DNA of 64,000 bases from Paenibacillus lycopersici (GCF_010119935.1 NZ_CP048209.1:389001-453000); one strand, 5' to 3'; counted from the stretch's first letter, positions 1 through 8,330 are shown. A program made the numbers and translations. The notes: generated from the sequence alone by a model not told the origin.

Positions 1-157
1 CGCATTTGTACGGCCTCGCCGGGGAGGCGCTCGTCCCTGCCGCATTTGTACGGCCTCGCCGGGGAGGTGCTCGTCCCTGCCGCATCCGAACGGCCTCGCC
101 GGGGTCGCTCGTCCCGGCTACATCCGTACGGTATCGCCGAGGCTCCCTTATTCCGGT
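1..157. repeat. Tandem array of ~40-bp units, cut by the window edge
   Basis: Two 40-bp units (1-40 and 41-80) are identical except for one base. A third unit of 38 bp (81-118) and a degenerate fourth (119-157) follow. Each has the core ACGGCCTCGCCGGGG or a decayed form of it. The array stops exactly at the stop codon of the LysR gene, and the last copies fade into the coding end. The left edge of the window cuts the array, so the copy number is unknown. Units drift progressively away from the window edge, which suggests recent expansion of the outer units. Confidence 0.9.
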
Positions 158-1059
158 TACATCTGCTCCATCAGCAGCGCGACAAAATGCTGCCCGATCA
201 CCGGCAGCGACATGCCGCGCCGGGTCGCAAGGCCGATCCGCCGTTCGGGGATGGCTTCCGCCGCGCGAAGCTCGAACAGCTCGCCGTCCTGCAGCTGCCG
301 CCGGACGAACGCGCGCGTCACGAAGGCCGCGCCGTAACCGCGCCGGGCGAACTCGACGAGCATGTCGGTGCTGTTCAGCTCGAACGCGGCATCGACGGCA
401 AGCCCGTGCGCGGCGAACCAGCGCTCGGCGAACTGCCGCGTGCTGCTGCCGCCGGAGAGCAGCAGCAGCGGCAGCGCGGCCAGCTCCGCGGCGGAGAGCG
501 GCCGGTCCGCGAGATGCCGGTAGCGCGGCCCCGCGACGAAACAGTCCTGGATCGCGGCGAGCGGCCGCACGTCCAGCCCGGGGTCGCCCATCGGCAGATG
601 GACGAGGCCGATATCGATCCGGTTCTCTCGCAGCCAGGCGGCGATCTGGGCCGTCTTGCCTTGATAGAGCCGAATCTCGATGCCCGGCGTCTCGTCGCGG
701 ATCCGGTCGAGCGAAGGCAGCAGCAGGTGCTTGATCATCGGGCCGCTGGACGCGATGCGCAGCTCGCCGGAGGCGCGGTCGCGGAGCGAGGCCATTTTGC
801 GTTCGCCGGCATCGAGCAGCGACAGCGACTGCTCCACGAACTTGAGCAAGTCCGCGCCTTCGGGCGTCAGCGCGACGCCCTTGGACAGCCGGTCGAACAG
901 CTTGACCCCGAGTCCGTCCTCCAGCTGCTTGATGGCGTAGCTGACCGAGGGCTGCGTGATATGCAGTTCCTGCGCCGCTTTCGTCAGATTGCCGGCCTGC
1001 GCCGTATGCAGGAAAATCCGGTACCACTCCAAATGAAGTCGGATGCTGATATAAATCAC
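157..1059 (-). CDS. LysR family transcriptional regulator
   Basis: The 300-residue product has LysR layout. The N-terminal winged helix-turn-helix (about residues 10-70) contains AGNLTKAAQELHITQPSVS, and a periplasmic-binding-like effector domain follows (about 95-295). The listed start is a GTG that overlaps an AGAGGTG ribosome site. A TTG ten codons in would give the more usual family N-terminus but has no ribosome site at a good distance. The gene diverges from the chorismate synthase gene, with about 100 bp between them, the usual geometry for a LysR regulator controlling its neighbour and itself. The effector is unknown. Confidence 0.9.
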   Translation of the reverse strand: MIYISIRLHLEWYRIFLHTAQAGNLTKAAQELHITQPSVSYAIKQLEDGLGVKLFDRLSKGVALTPEGADLLKFVEQSLSLLDAGERKMASLRDRASGELRIASSGPMIKHLLLPSLDRIRDETPGIEIRLYQGKTAQIAAWLRENRIDIGLVHLPMGDPGLDVRPLAAIQDCFVAGPRYRHLADRPLSAAELAALPLLLLSGGSSTRQFAERWFAAHGLAVDAAFELNSTDMLVEFARRGYGAAFVTRAFVRRQLQDGELFELRAAEAIPERRIGLATRRGMSLPVIGQHFVALLMEQM

Positions 1060-1087
1060 CTCTATGGCAAACTATCGAAATTACGAT

Positions 1088-1116
1088 TTCATTTATTATT
1101 CCCCATTCATTATAAT
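1088..1116 (+). promoter_or_regulatory. Candidate SigA promoter of the chorismate synthase gene
   Basis: A perfect TATAAT lies at 1111-1116, with a weak -35 (TTCATT, 1088-1093) 17 bp upstream. The divergent lysR start lies on the other side, and the AT-rich spacer has CGAAATTACG-type dyads of the kind LysR proteins bind. A poor -35 with a good -10 fits an activated promoter. Confidence 0.5.
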
Positions 1117-1158
1117 CAACCTTAATCGAAAGGGAAATCGTTGCGGAGGTGCCGGAAG

Positions 1159-2214
1159 ATGGCGGGAAGTACATTTGGGGATCGTTTCAAAATCACGACG
1201 TTCGGAGAATCGCACGGCATATCGGTCGGCGTGATCGTCGACGGCGTTACGCCGGGGGTCGAGCTCGACGAGGCGTATATTCAAACGCAGATGGACCGGC
1301 GCAAACCGGGGCAGTCGGCGGTTACGACGCCGCGCAAGGAGTACGATAAGATTCGCATCGTCTCGGGCATGTTCGAAGGACGCACGACGGGGACGCCGCT
1401 GTGCATCATGCTCGACAACAAGGACATGCGGCCGAGCGCGTACGACGGCATGGACGAGACGTTCCGCCCGGGGCATGCGGATTATACGTATCTGAAGAAA
1501 TACGGCATCCGGGACCACCGTGGAAGCGGCAGAGCCTCGGGCCGCGAAACGGCGGCGCGCGTAGCCGGAGGCGCGGTCGCCCGCAAGCTGCTGGAGGGCA
1601 GGGGCGTCAGCGTCGTCGCGTATACGAAGGAGATCGGGGGCATTGCCTGCCGGACGTTCCGGCCGGACATCATCGAGCAGAACAACGTCCGGGCATGCGA
1701 TCCCGAGGCGGCCGTCTGGATGGAGGATTACATCAAGACGCTTGCGGCCAAGGGAGACAGCGTCGGCGGCATCGTCGAATGCCGGATCAGCGGCGCGACG
1801 GCGGGCCTCGGCGAGCCGGTATTCGATAAGCTGGACGCGGACCTGGCCAAGGCGATGCTGTCCATCGGCGCCGTGAAGGGCATCGAGTTCGGCGCGGGCT
1901 TCTCGTCGGCCGGCATGCTCGGCAGCGAGCATAACGACGGCATGAACGCGGACGGCTTCACGAGCAACCACGCGGGCGGCATCCTGGGCGGCATCAGTAC
2001 GGGAGCGGACATCGTATTCCGCGTGGCGGTCAAGCCGACGTCTTCGATTTCCGTGCCGCAGCAGACGGTGACCGTCGGCGGGGAGGAGCGGGTGATCCGC
2101 ACCGAAGGCCGGCACGATCCGTGCATCTGTCCGCGCGTCGTTCCCGTCATCGAAGCGATGGCCTGCCTCGTGCTGGAAGATCATTATAAGCGCCAGGCGG
2201 CGCTGCACGGTTAA
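1159..2214 (+). CDS. aroC: Chorismate synthase (stand-alone, E. coli/clostridial subtype)
   Basis: The 351-residue protein should convert EPSP to chorismate with reduced FMN, the last shared step of aromatic amino-acid synthesis. It starts MAGSTFGDRFKITTFGESHG and carries the family stretches GHADYTYLKKYGIRDHRGSGRASGRETAARV (about residues 100-130, here split by a conserved RGSGR) and FxSNHAGGILGGIS further on. This is the shorter form typical of E. coli and clostridia; the B. subtilis enzyme begins MRYLTAGESHG. ATG at 1159 is preceded by GGAGGT with 8 nt spacing. No other aro gene is nearby. It is divergent from a LysR gene, so this may be a second, regulated isozyme beside the usual aroC-aroB operon copy. 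Confidence 0.93.
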   Translation: MAGSTFGDRFKITTFGESHGISVGVIVDGVTPGVELDEAYIQTQMDRRKPGQSAVTTPRKEYDKIRIVSGMFEGRTTGTPLCIMLDNKDMRPSAYDGMDETFRPGHADYTYLKKYGIRDHRGSGRASGRETAARVAGGAVARKLLEGRGVSVVAYTKEIGGIACRTFRPDIIEQNNVRACDPEAAVWMEDYIKTLAAKGDSVGGIVECRISGATAGLGEPVFDKLDADLAKAMLSIGAVKGIEFGAGFSSAGMLGSEHNDGMNADGFTSNHAGGILGGISTGADIVFRVAVKPTSSISVPQQTVTVGGEERVIRTEGRHDPCICPRVVPVIEAMACLVLEDHYKRQAALHG

Positions 2215-2278
2215 ACCGCATCTGCCGCAGGGGTGCCGACAGGTTTGCCAATCGAATAAACGGTTACCGATTCGTCAT

Positions 2279-2349
2279 AAGCACGTTTCCTCTCGAGTTC
2301 CGATCCGCGCGACAGCCGGCCGGATCGCCGAGAGGGAATGTGCTTTTTT
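2279..2349 (+). terminator. Intrinsic terminator after aroC
   Basis: A long stem pairs AAGCACGTTTCCTCTCG (2279-2295) with CGAGAGGGAATGTGCTT (2329-2345), with two mismatches and an inner GATCC/GGATC pairing. A run of T follows to 2349. Confidence 0.85.
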
Positions 2350-2410
2350 GCATGAGCAAGACACTGCGGGCAGGTGTTGTATCCGCAGCCGCCTTTTTCC
2401 AAAAACTATA

Positions 2411-2458
2411 TTGACACTCGATATATCATTTGATAATGTATCAATATACGATATATCG
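2411..2458 (+). promoter_or_regulatory. padR promoter with paired CGATATAT operator
   Basis: A near-consensus SigA promoter reads TTGACA (2411-2416), 17-bp spacer, TAATGT (2434-2439). Two copies of CGATATATC(A/G) at 2419-2428 and 2449-2458 flank the -10; the second is a perfect palindrome. AT-rich dyads across the promoter are the usual target of PadR proteins, so autorepression is likely. Confidence 0.75.
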
Positions 2459-2487
2459 ATACTCGATACAATTGGAGGGCATCCGAA

Positions 2488-2826
2488 TTGGCAGATTCGA
2501 GAAGCATGCTTCCGCTTACGGAGGCGTTCTATTACATTCTGATCGCGCTCTATGCGAAGCCTTCGCACGGCTACGGCATTATGCAGGACGCCGAGGAGAT
2601 GAGCGGGGGCAGGGTGAAGCTCGGCGCGGGAACGCTGTATACCGCGCTCAACACGCTGCTTGGCAAAGGGCTGATCGAGCATTATCCCGTCCCGGACGGG
2701 ACGGACCCGAGACGTAAAATGTATGCCGTCACGGTCGACGGCAAGCAGGTCGTGGCCGCCGAGCTGGAGCGGCTGGAAGAGCTCCTCGCCGCCGGGCGGC
2801 GAATCGTGAATGCGGGGGAGGCGTAA
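2488..2826 (+). CDS. PadR family transcriptional regulator
   Basis: A short 112-residue PadR protein. The winged helix covers the bulk, with MLPLTEAFYYILIALYAKPS and the family stretch GTLYTALNTLLGKGLIE. PadR proteins bind operator dyads as dimers and are often released by small molecules. The start is a TTG at 2488 behind GGAGGG with 8 nt spacing; an ATG at 2506 is possible but has no ribosome site. It is followed 4 nt later by a DUF2812 gene, a pairing seen often in Bacillales, where the PadR usually represses its own two-gene operon. Confidence 0.9.
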   Translation: MADSRSMLPLTEAFYYILIALYAKPSHGYGIMQDAEEMSGGRVKLGAGTLYTALNTLLGKGLIEHYPVPDGTDPRRKMYAVTVDGKQVVAAELERLEELLAAGRRIVNAGEA

Positions 2827-2830
2827 GGGC

Positions 2831-3388
2831 ATGAGGAAGCCAACGGGAACAACGGAGAAACGGTATCGTATCTGGTTCAGCTGGCAGCACGAGAAGGAAG
2901 AGCAGTGGATCAACGACTTGTCCCGGCAGGGCCTGCAGTTGAAGAAGGCGGGCTTGATTCACGGCATGTTCGAACGCGACGAGACCGTCCGGTATACGTA
3001 CCGCCTCGATTACCAGCCAGGTCTGGGCAAAGGCGAGAAGCGGGACGACTACATGGCGCTTTACCGCGACGCCGGTTGGGAATACGCGGGGAACTGCGGC
3101 GCGATGTGGTTCTATTTTCGCAAGCCTTGGGCGCCGGACGAGGAGCAGCTGCTGTATTCGGACCGGGATTCGCTTGTCGACTACTACAACCGCATCCGCC
3201 GTCTGATGGTCGTCATGCTCTTCGTTAACCTGATGCTGATGAGCGTGAACGGTATTAATCTGGTGCCGCGCATCACTACCCATTTATGGGGCATCGTCCT
3301 GCCCGTGCTGGCGATCTACGCATTCGTCTTCGCGCTGCTCGGCATCGGAATCGTCAAGCTCGGCCGCAAAATCAAATCGATCCAATAA
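2831..3388 (+). CDS. DUF2812 domain membrane protein
   Basis: A 185-residue protein with an N-terminal soluble DUF2812-like part (KRYRIWFSWQHEKEEQWINDL, about residues 10-110) and two C-terminal membrane segments (about 125-145 and 150-175). ATG at 2831 follows GGGGGAGG. It is co-transcribed with padR (4-nt gap) and the unit ends in a strong hairpin. The biochemical function of DUF2812 is unknown; family members are usually encoded beside PadR regulators, which suggests a membrane stress-response role. Confidence 0.85.
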   Translation: MRKPTGTTEKRYRIWFSWQHEKEEQWINDLSRQGLQLKKAGLIHGMFERDETVRYTYRLDYQPGLGKGEKRDDYMALYRDAGWEYAGNCGAMWFYFRKPWAPDEEQLLYSDRDSLVDYYNRIRRLMVVMLFVNLMLMSVNGINLVPRITTHLWGIVLPVLAIYAFVFALLGIGIVKLGRKIKSIQ

Positions 3389-3415
3389 GCGAATTCAACC
3401 GCAGCGTGAAACGAA

Positions 3416-3450
3416 CAAGAGCGCGGCCCTCTCGGAGGACCGCGCTCTTG
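3416..3450. terminator. Bidirectional terminator hairpin
   Basis: A perfect 11-bp stem, CAAGAGCGCGG / CCGCGCTCTTG, sits between the convergent DUF2812 and flavodoxin genes. No long T run follows on either strand, but the position fits a shared terminator. Confidence 0.75.
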
Positions 3451-3461
3451 CGTCGTTTAAT

Positions 3462-4022
3462 TTAGGTGGTCTGCGTTTTTCTGCCTGCCGCGTAAACGGC
3501 GGCCGTATTGGCCACGCGCGTTCCCAGCGCTTCTCCGAGCGCGAGCCCCTTCGAGAAAAGCGAGTGGCTCAGCGCATCATGCGTATCTTCGACGGGCGAT
3601 GTCACGCCTACGCCGTAATAGCTGCCGTACAGCGCGTTCTCGGGAATATTGGCCGGCAGGCCGACGATCATCATCCCCTGGTGCAGCATCGGCGTGATCA
3701 GGTTCAGCAAGGTCGCCTCGATCCCGCCGTGAATGGTTGCCGTCGTGCAGAACACGGCGCCGATCTTATCGACCAGCGTACCGTGCGCCCACAAATAACC
3801 GAGCTTGTCGATCCATTCTTTCATGCCGGAGCTGATCGTGCCGAAGTGTCCCGGGCATCCCCATATGATCGCATCCATCTGTTCGAGATCCTTGACGTTC
3901 GCTTTCTTGACGTGATTAATGAAAACTTCTGCCCCTTCAACGCGTTCCGCCCCTTTGGCAATGGAGCGGGCAAGTTGTTCCGTGTGACCGGCTTCGCTGT
4001 CGTAGACAATATAAATTTTCAT
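3462..4022 (-). CDS. Flavodoxin-fold NAD(P)H:quinone oxidoreductase (WrbA-like)
   Basis: A 186-residue flavodoxin-fold protein. The FMN phosphate-binding loop region is [15 protein letters not shown] (residues 6-20), and the WrbA-like segment around [18 protein letters not shown] covers the second FMN loop. WrbA proteins reduce quinones by two electrons and so avoid semiquinone radicals. It is the last gene of the marR-exporter operon (41 nt after the exporter, good GAGAGGAG ribosome site). This suggests that the operon deals with quinones or other redox-active toxins. The exact substrate cannot be read from the sequence. Confidence 0.85.
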   Translation of the reverse strand: MKIYIVYDSEAGHTEQLARSIAKGAERVEGAEVFINHVKKANVKDLEQMDAIIWGCPGHFGTISSGMKEWIDKLGYLWAHGTLVDKIGAVFCTTATIHGGIEATLLNLITPMLHQGMMIVGLPANIPENALYGSYYGVGVTSPVEDTHDALSHSLFSKGLALGEALGTRVANTAAVYAAGRKTQTT

Positions 4023-4063
4023 CGTTAAGCTCCTCTCATGGTTAGGAAATCAAGCGTCGATCC

Positions 4064-5839
4064 TCACTCGTTTTCTTTCAGAGATCCGTTCAGCTTCTTA
4101 AGCGACTCCCGATAGGCTTTGTCGTTCATTTCCGGATGGTCGTCATCCTTAGCATTACCCTTTAACCGAATAATCGCATTCCGATACTCATCATCGTTAA
4201 ACTGTTCGTTGTCTTGCTCCGGTTCGGGCGTCTTGATAAACCCGCGAATGGCGTTGCGGAATTCGCCGTCCGCGCTATGTTGATCCGCGCTTGGCCGGAC
4301 CGGGCTCACGGCCGGCTCCGCAGCCGGTGCTGCCTCCGCCGCAGGCGCCGCTTCCGCAGCCGCAGCAGACTTGGCCGGTATCTGTACCCCTTCCTCGGCA
4401 GGCTTCACCTTGCGGATGAAGAACGCGAGCACGAGCGCGGCGACCGTCAGCCACGTCGCGACGACGAATGATTGGTTAATGCCGTAAATCGTCGCTTGCT
4501 GCGCGATTTCGCCCATCTTCGCTTGATCGGTCGGATCGACGTTGCCCGCGATGGCCAGCGACTTGGCATGATTGGCCGCGCTGTTCGTCATGATCGTCAC
4601 GAGAATGGCGGTGCCGAGCGCGCCGGAAACGTTCCGAAGCGTCTGCGACATGGCCGAGCCGTGCGCGTTCAGGCGGCGCGGCAGCTGGTTGAGGCCGGCG
4701 GTCTGGATCGGCATCATCAGCATGGACATGCCGAACATCCGCAGCGTGTAGAACAGCATCATGTGATTGTACGACGAATCGGCTTCCAGATGGCTGAATT
4801 CGTACGTCGTGACCGTCGTAATCGCGAGGCCGATAACGGCCAGCCAGCGCGCGCCGATTTTATCGAAGACCATGCCGGTGATCGGCGACATGATGCCCAT
4901 CAGGATGGCGCCCGGCAGCAGCAGCAGGCCGGATTCCAGCGGCGTGAAGTGGCGGATGTTCTGCAGGAAGATCGGCAGCAGGATCATGCCGGAGAACATC
5001 GCCATCGTAATGATGGCGTTGATCAGCGCGGTCAGCGAGAACATCGGATACTTGAAGACGCGCATCTCAAGCAGCGGAGCCTTCAGGAAAATCGAACGGA
5101 CGACGAACAAGATGAGCGCGATGGCGCCTACGGTCAGGCAGGTAATAACCTCGACGGCGTCCCAGCCTGCCGTCCCGGCCTCGCTGAAGCCGTACAACAG
5201 GCCGCCGAAGCCAAGGGTGGACAGGATGACGCTCAGAATGTCCAGCTTCGGACGGGAGGTCACGATGACGTCCTTCATCGAGAACGCGCCGAACACGACG
5301 GCGACAATCGCGAGCGGCAACACGATGTAGAACAGGACATGCCAGTCGTAGTGCTCGACGATCCAGCCGGAGAGCGTCGGTCCGACGGCCGGCGCGAAGA
5401 TCATGGCGACGCCCATCAGCCCCATCGCTTTGCCGCGCTCTTCGACGGGGAAGATCGTCAGGATGACGATCGTCATCAGAGGCATCAGAATGCCGGCGCC
5501 GCATGCCTGCACGAGACGTCCGGCCAACAGGGAGCTGAAGTCGCCCGACAGGGCGCATATAATCGTTCCGATGGCGAATAAGGACGAGGCGACCAGGAAC
5601 AGCCTCCGGGTCGTGAAGCGGTTAATGAGATAAGCGCTGATCGGGACGAGCACGCCATTCACCAGCATGTAGCCGTTGGACAGCCATTGAATCGTGCTTT
5701 CGCCCACTTTAAGGTCCGCCATCATTTTCGGCAGCGCGACGTTAAGCACGGTCTGGCTCAGCAGCGCCACGAACGCCGCGATAAGCAAGGAGGCCATAAT
5801 CGGCCCTTTGCGCAATTGATTGGATACCATACTTGTCAT
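4064..5839 (-). CDS. DHA2 family (EmrB/QacA-type) drug exporter with repetitive cytosolic tail
   Basis: A 591-residue major facilitator with about 14 hydrophobic segments, typical of the 14-TM DHA2 proton-drug antiporters. It has the motif-C-like stretch FAPAVGPTLSGWIVEHYDWHVLFY near residue 155 and the fold-typical LAGRLVQACGAGILMPL. The last ~115 residues are unusual. An Ala/Glu/Pro-rich linker with repeats of EAAPA leads to three copies of a short acidic-amphipathic motif (EFRNAIRGFIK, EYRNAIIRLKG, AYRESLKKLNG). Its ribosome site lies inside the end of marR and the genes are 3 nt apart, so translation is coupled. Regulation by the upstream MarR is very likely. Confidence 0.92.
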   Translation of the reverse strand: MTSMVSNQLRKGPIMASLLIAAFVALLSQTVLNVALPKMMADLKVGESTIQWLSNGYMLVNGVLVPISAYLINRFTTRRLFLVASSLFAIGTIICALSGDFSSLLAGRLVQACGAGILMPLMTIVILTIFPVEERGKAMGLMGVAMIFAPAVGPTLSGWIVEHYDWHVLFYIVLPLAIVAVVFGAFSMKDVIVTSRPKLDILSVILSTLGFGGLLYGFSEAGTAGWDAVEVITCLTVGAIALILFVVRSIFLKAPLLEMRVFKYPMFSLTALINAIITMAMFSGMILLPIFLQNIRHFTPLESGLLLLPGAILMGIMSPITGMVFDKIGARWLAVIGLAITTVTTYEFSHLEADSSYNHMMLFYTLRMFGMSMLMMPIQTAGLNQLPRRLNAHGSAMSQTLRNVSGALGTAILVTIMTNSAANHAKSLAIAGNVDPTDQAKMGEIAQQATIYGINQSFVVATWLTVAALVLAFFIRKVKPAEEGVQIPAKSAAAAEAAPAAEAAPAAEPAVSPVRPSADQHSADGEFRNAIRGFIKTPEPEQDNEQFNDDEYRNAIIRLKGNAKDDDHPEMNDKAYRESLKKLNGSLKENE

Positions 5840-5842
5840 GGC

Positions 5843-6283
5843 TTAAGCTTCCTCCTTGGATTGTTTTAATAAGCGCAAAACTTCGTTCTGGAGCCGGCTA
5901 AGCTCGCGATGATCCTGCTCGGACAGCGACAGCAGCGGACGCATCATGTTCAACCGCGTCGCGTCCGTCTCGCGCCAAAGCGCCTTGCCTTTATCCGTCA
6001 GCGTCAGCGTCATGGCTCTGCGGTCCTTCTTCGTCCGTTCGCGCTCCACCATATCGGCCTTCACCATCCGGTCGACGATGCCGCTCGTCGTGCTGTTGCC
6101 CAGATTCAGCTTCTCGGCGAGCTCGGACACGCGGATTTCGGGATACTCATGCAGGACGCGCAGCACCACGAGCTGGAGGGCGGTCAAGTTATGCTTGCTC
6201 GCCGCTTTGGATAAGATTTGGAAGAAGGCTTGATTAATCTCGCGATAAGTTTGAAAAATGTCCACGATCCGCTGTTCTTCCAT
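5843..6283 (-). CDS. MarR family transcriptional regulator
   Basis: A 146-residue winged-helix regulator with the MarR core: NLTALQLVVLRVLHE, SELAEKLNLGNSTTSGIVDRM as the recognition helices, then the wing RERTKKDRRAMTLTLTDKG. It is the first gene of an operon with a DHA2 exporter and a quinone reductase, both on the same strand. A perfect 16-bp palindrome overlaps its promoter. The expected mechanism is repression relieved by a small phenolic or quinone-like ligand. No cysteine sits near the N-terminus, so a YodB/MhqR-style thiol switch there is not obvious. Confidence 0.93.
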   Translation of the reverse strand: MEEQRIVDIFQTYREINQAFFQILSKAASKHNLTALQLVVLRVLHEYPEIRVSELAEKLNLGNSTTSGIVDRMVKADMVERERTKKDRRAMTLTLTDKGKALWRETDATRLNMMRPLLSLSEQDHRELSRLQNEVLRLLKQSKEEA

Positions 6284-6302
6284 TTCGGCTTCCTCCGTAA
6301 CT

Positions 6303-6348
6303 AATTCGCATGCGAATTATTATGTACCCAAACTATATTTTATGTCAA
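6303..6348 (-). promoter_or_regulatory. MarR operon promoter with perfect palindromic operator
   Basis: On the minus strand TTGACA (6343-6348) is followed after 18 bp by CATAAT (6319-6324). The palindrome AATTCGCATGCGAATT (6303-6318) abuts the -10 and must cover the transcription start. Binding there would block initiation. Confidence 0.85.
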
Positions 6349-6756
6349 TACAGACATATTGGTTGTCTCGAATCCCCAACGTCCGTTAGTATCCGCAATC
6401 GCTTTGCCATTCATCCTGTAACCGCAGCCACGGCGCGTTCTTCCAAATAATGCGAAGCGGTGTTAAGATGGCGGCAACGATTGATCTTTGCGTTCAGGCT
6501 TAAGTCGGAAGCGGGCCTGTGCGGAGGTCTAGTTTCCCTAGCCCGCAACTGTGTTAGCATAAGATTGGATGCCATAACAGGCAGCGGATGGCTGCGGTTC
6601 GAAGGGCGCTTGCGGAGAGGGAGGGCTATCTTGATCTTGCGCCGTTTAATCGGGGCGGCTCTATTCGCGCGGCTATCGCCTTCACCGTTCCGCCATGCGC
6701 CGCAATGCCGGCTCATCGTCGATTACCCATCATCTTAAGCGAGGTTGTCTCATTCA
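6349..6756. other. Intergenic region, no gene supported
   Basis: About 400 bp between marR and the DUF2306 gene. Open frames on both strands (for example 6460-6738) lack ribosome sites and any recognisable motif. I see no clear promoter for the DUF2306 gene here. Confidence 0.5.
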
Positions 6757-7407
6757 ATGCCCAAAACAAAACTGCCTTACTTGCTGCTGCTCCTTGTTGC
6801 GGCGCTCTTCATTGGTTACGCCCTGTATGCGAACGTGATCTCCGACCCCAAGGCGGCGGGATTCCTCAGCCATAAGAACAATCCGGCCCGTCTCGTCGAC
6901 CTGCCCGTCTGGCTGAGCGTCATGCGGGTTCATCTCGGTTTCGCCTGTTTGGCGATGATATCGGGGTTGGTTAACTTCTCGCCATGGGTGCTGCGCCGAT
7001 ATCGGCGTTTCCACAAGGGGAACGGCTACGCGTATCTCGTCTCCGTGCTCGCCGTATCCGTCACGTCCGGCTATATGGCGCCTTATGCGACGGGCGGGAA
7101 GCCGGCCAGCATCGCATTCAATATGCTGAACATCCTTTGGCCGGCCTTTACGGTGCTGGCCATCATCAGCATCCGCAGGAAGCGGGTCATGGCGCATCGG
7201 CGCTGGATGGTGCGCAGCTATGCGTTCTGCTTCACCAATATGTCGACGCACTTGCTGGCGTATGTACTGCGCGAGTGGATGGGCTTATCGTACGAGGCGG
7301 GCTACACCGCCGCCATTTACGGCACGATCGCGCTGCTCCTGCTGTTGGCGGAGCTTGTCATGCGGCTGTTCTTCAGGGATCCGGTGAAGCCGGACCTGCT
7401 CCCGTAG
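6757..7407 (+). CDS. DUF2306 family membrane protein
   Basis: A 216-residue protein with about six membrane segments. It matches the DUF2306 pattern, with conserved histidines in helices: MRVHLGFACLAMISGLVN, RFHKGNGYAYLV and MAHRRWMVRSYAF. The His-rich membrane layout resembles small heme-binding or redox membrane proteins, but the function of the family is not established. ATG at 6757 is preferred although GAGG lies 12 nt upstream; a TTG at 6745 directly follows that site, too close to use it. The stop codon sits in the loop of a 10-bp hairpin. Confidence 0.8.
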   Translation: MPKTKLPYLLLLLVAALFIGYALYANVISDPKAAGFLSHKNNPARLVDLPVWLSVMRVHLGFACLAMISGLVNFSPWVLRRYRRFHKGNGYAYLVSVLAVSVTSGYMAPYATGGKPASIAFNMLNILWPAFTVLAIISIRRKRVMAHRRWMVRSYAFCFTNMSTHLLAYVLREWMGLSYEAGYTAAIYGTIALLLLLAELVMRLFFRDPVKPDLLP

Positions 7408-7417
7408 CGGGAGCAGG
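7395..7417. terminator. Hairpin with the DUF2306 stop codon in its loop
   Basis: A perfect 10-bp stem, CCTGCTCCCG / CGGGAGCAGG, with the TAG stop as the three-base loop. No T run follows, so it may be a weak terminator or an mRNA 3' stabiliser between convergent genes. Confidence 0.5.
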
Positions 7418-7505
7418 CGGCGGGGGGAGGGAGAGCTGGCGAGGCAGCGAGGGAAGGGCCGGGCACCGCTTGGGCGCGGCTGTCGGGCTGCGATGCCGCG
7501 TCCGG

Positions 7506-8330
7506 CTACCCGCGCCCAAGCTCCCGGCTATATTCCTCCGGCGATCGTCCGACGATCGCCTTGAAGCTCTTGATGAAATGCGCTTGATCATAGAAGCCGA
7601 GGTTCTGCGACAAGGAGGTCCAGTCCGGTACGCCGTTCTTCTCGATCAGCTCGGCCGCCTCCTGCAGGCGGAAGCGCTGAATCGTCCATTTCGGGCTGAC
7701 GCCGACGTAGCGGCTGAACAAGCGCTGCAGCGACCGTTTGTTCAGCCCGAACCGATCCGCCAGCATCTCGACCTTCGCGACATCGCGGTGGTCGATCACA
7801 TGCTGCACGATGTCTCCGGCGAGCTCGGCGGCTTCGTCGCGCTCGGGCATGCGGGAGCGGAAGAAGTCTTCCGCCAGCCGTACTTTCCCTTCGTCCGTCT
7901 CCTCGGCGAACAGCAGCGTCTCCGCCGCCCGCGCGTCCGCGCCGAATACCGCCGCGAAGTCGAGCGTCTTGCCGGTCAGCAGCACCGCGGGCTGCTTCCA
8001 GAACGGATAGAAGCCGCCGGGCTTGAATTTGACGCCCAGCACCTCGCCCTCGTCCTGCAGATGGCGGGTATACGTACTCTGCGGGATGCCGTACACGCCG
8101 GCGAAGGGCCCGTTATGGTCGCGCTCGAACGAGACGTTAATGTTCGGATACGATAGAATGACTTGCGAATACGGCGCCAGCCCGGTTAGATCCCAGCGGA
8201 CGGTCCAGAACCGTTCAATAAACGGGGCAAGGTCGGGCGAAGGCTCGAAGCGCCGCAGCGTGAATTTGCTGCGGGCCGCATCGGCTTTCAAGATGCCGCG
8301 GTCGGTCGGCGGGATTTCGCTTTCGCTCAT
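7506..8330 (-). CDS. AraC family transcriptional regulator with DUF6597-type sensor domain
   Basis: A 274-residue regulator. The N-terminal domain (about 1-150) resembles the DUF6597/AraC-ligand region, with FERFWTVRWDL and LGVKFKPGGFYPF-type blocks (the latter near residue 100). The C-terminal AraC helix-turn-helix pair (about 170-270) contains VEMLADRFGLNKRSLQRLFSRYVG and DQAHFIKSFKAIVGRSPEEY. The ATG at 8330 has AAAGGAGG at ideal spacing; longer frames upstream lack this. It is divergent from an SRPBCC-domain gene, which is the probable target. Confidence 0.9.
   Translation of the reverse strand: MSESEIPPTDRGILKADAARSKFTLRRFEPSPDLAPFIERFWTVRWDLTGLAPYSQVILSYPNINVSFERDHNGPFAGVYGIPQSTYTRHLQDEGEVLGVKFKPGGFYPFWKQPAVLLTGKTLDFAAVFGADARAAETLLFAEETDEGKVRLAEDFFRSRMPERDEAAELAGDIVQHVIDHRDVAKVEMLADRFGLNKRSLQRLFSRYVGVSPKWTIQRFRLQEAAELIEKNGVPDWTSLSQNLGFYDQAHFIKSFKAIVGRSPEEYSRELGRG

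Noticed and set aside
1..157. The left-edge tandem repeats as a CRISPR array
   Set aside because: Units are contiguous without unique spacers and they decay steadily; this is a simple tandem array.
1096..2208. Minus-strand open frame opposite aroC
   Set aside because: Low-complexity Arg/Ala/Asp translation with no motif; aroC is unambiguous.
6411..6738. Two ~100-codon open frames in the marR-DUF2306 gap
   Set aside because: No ribosome sites; Arg-rich translations typical of non-coding GC-rich DNA.
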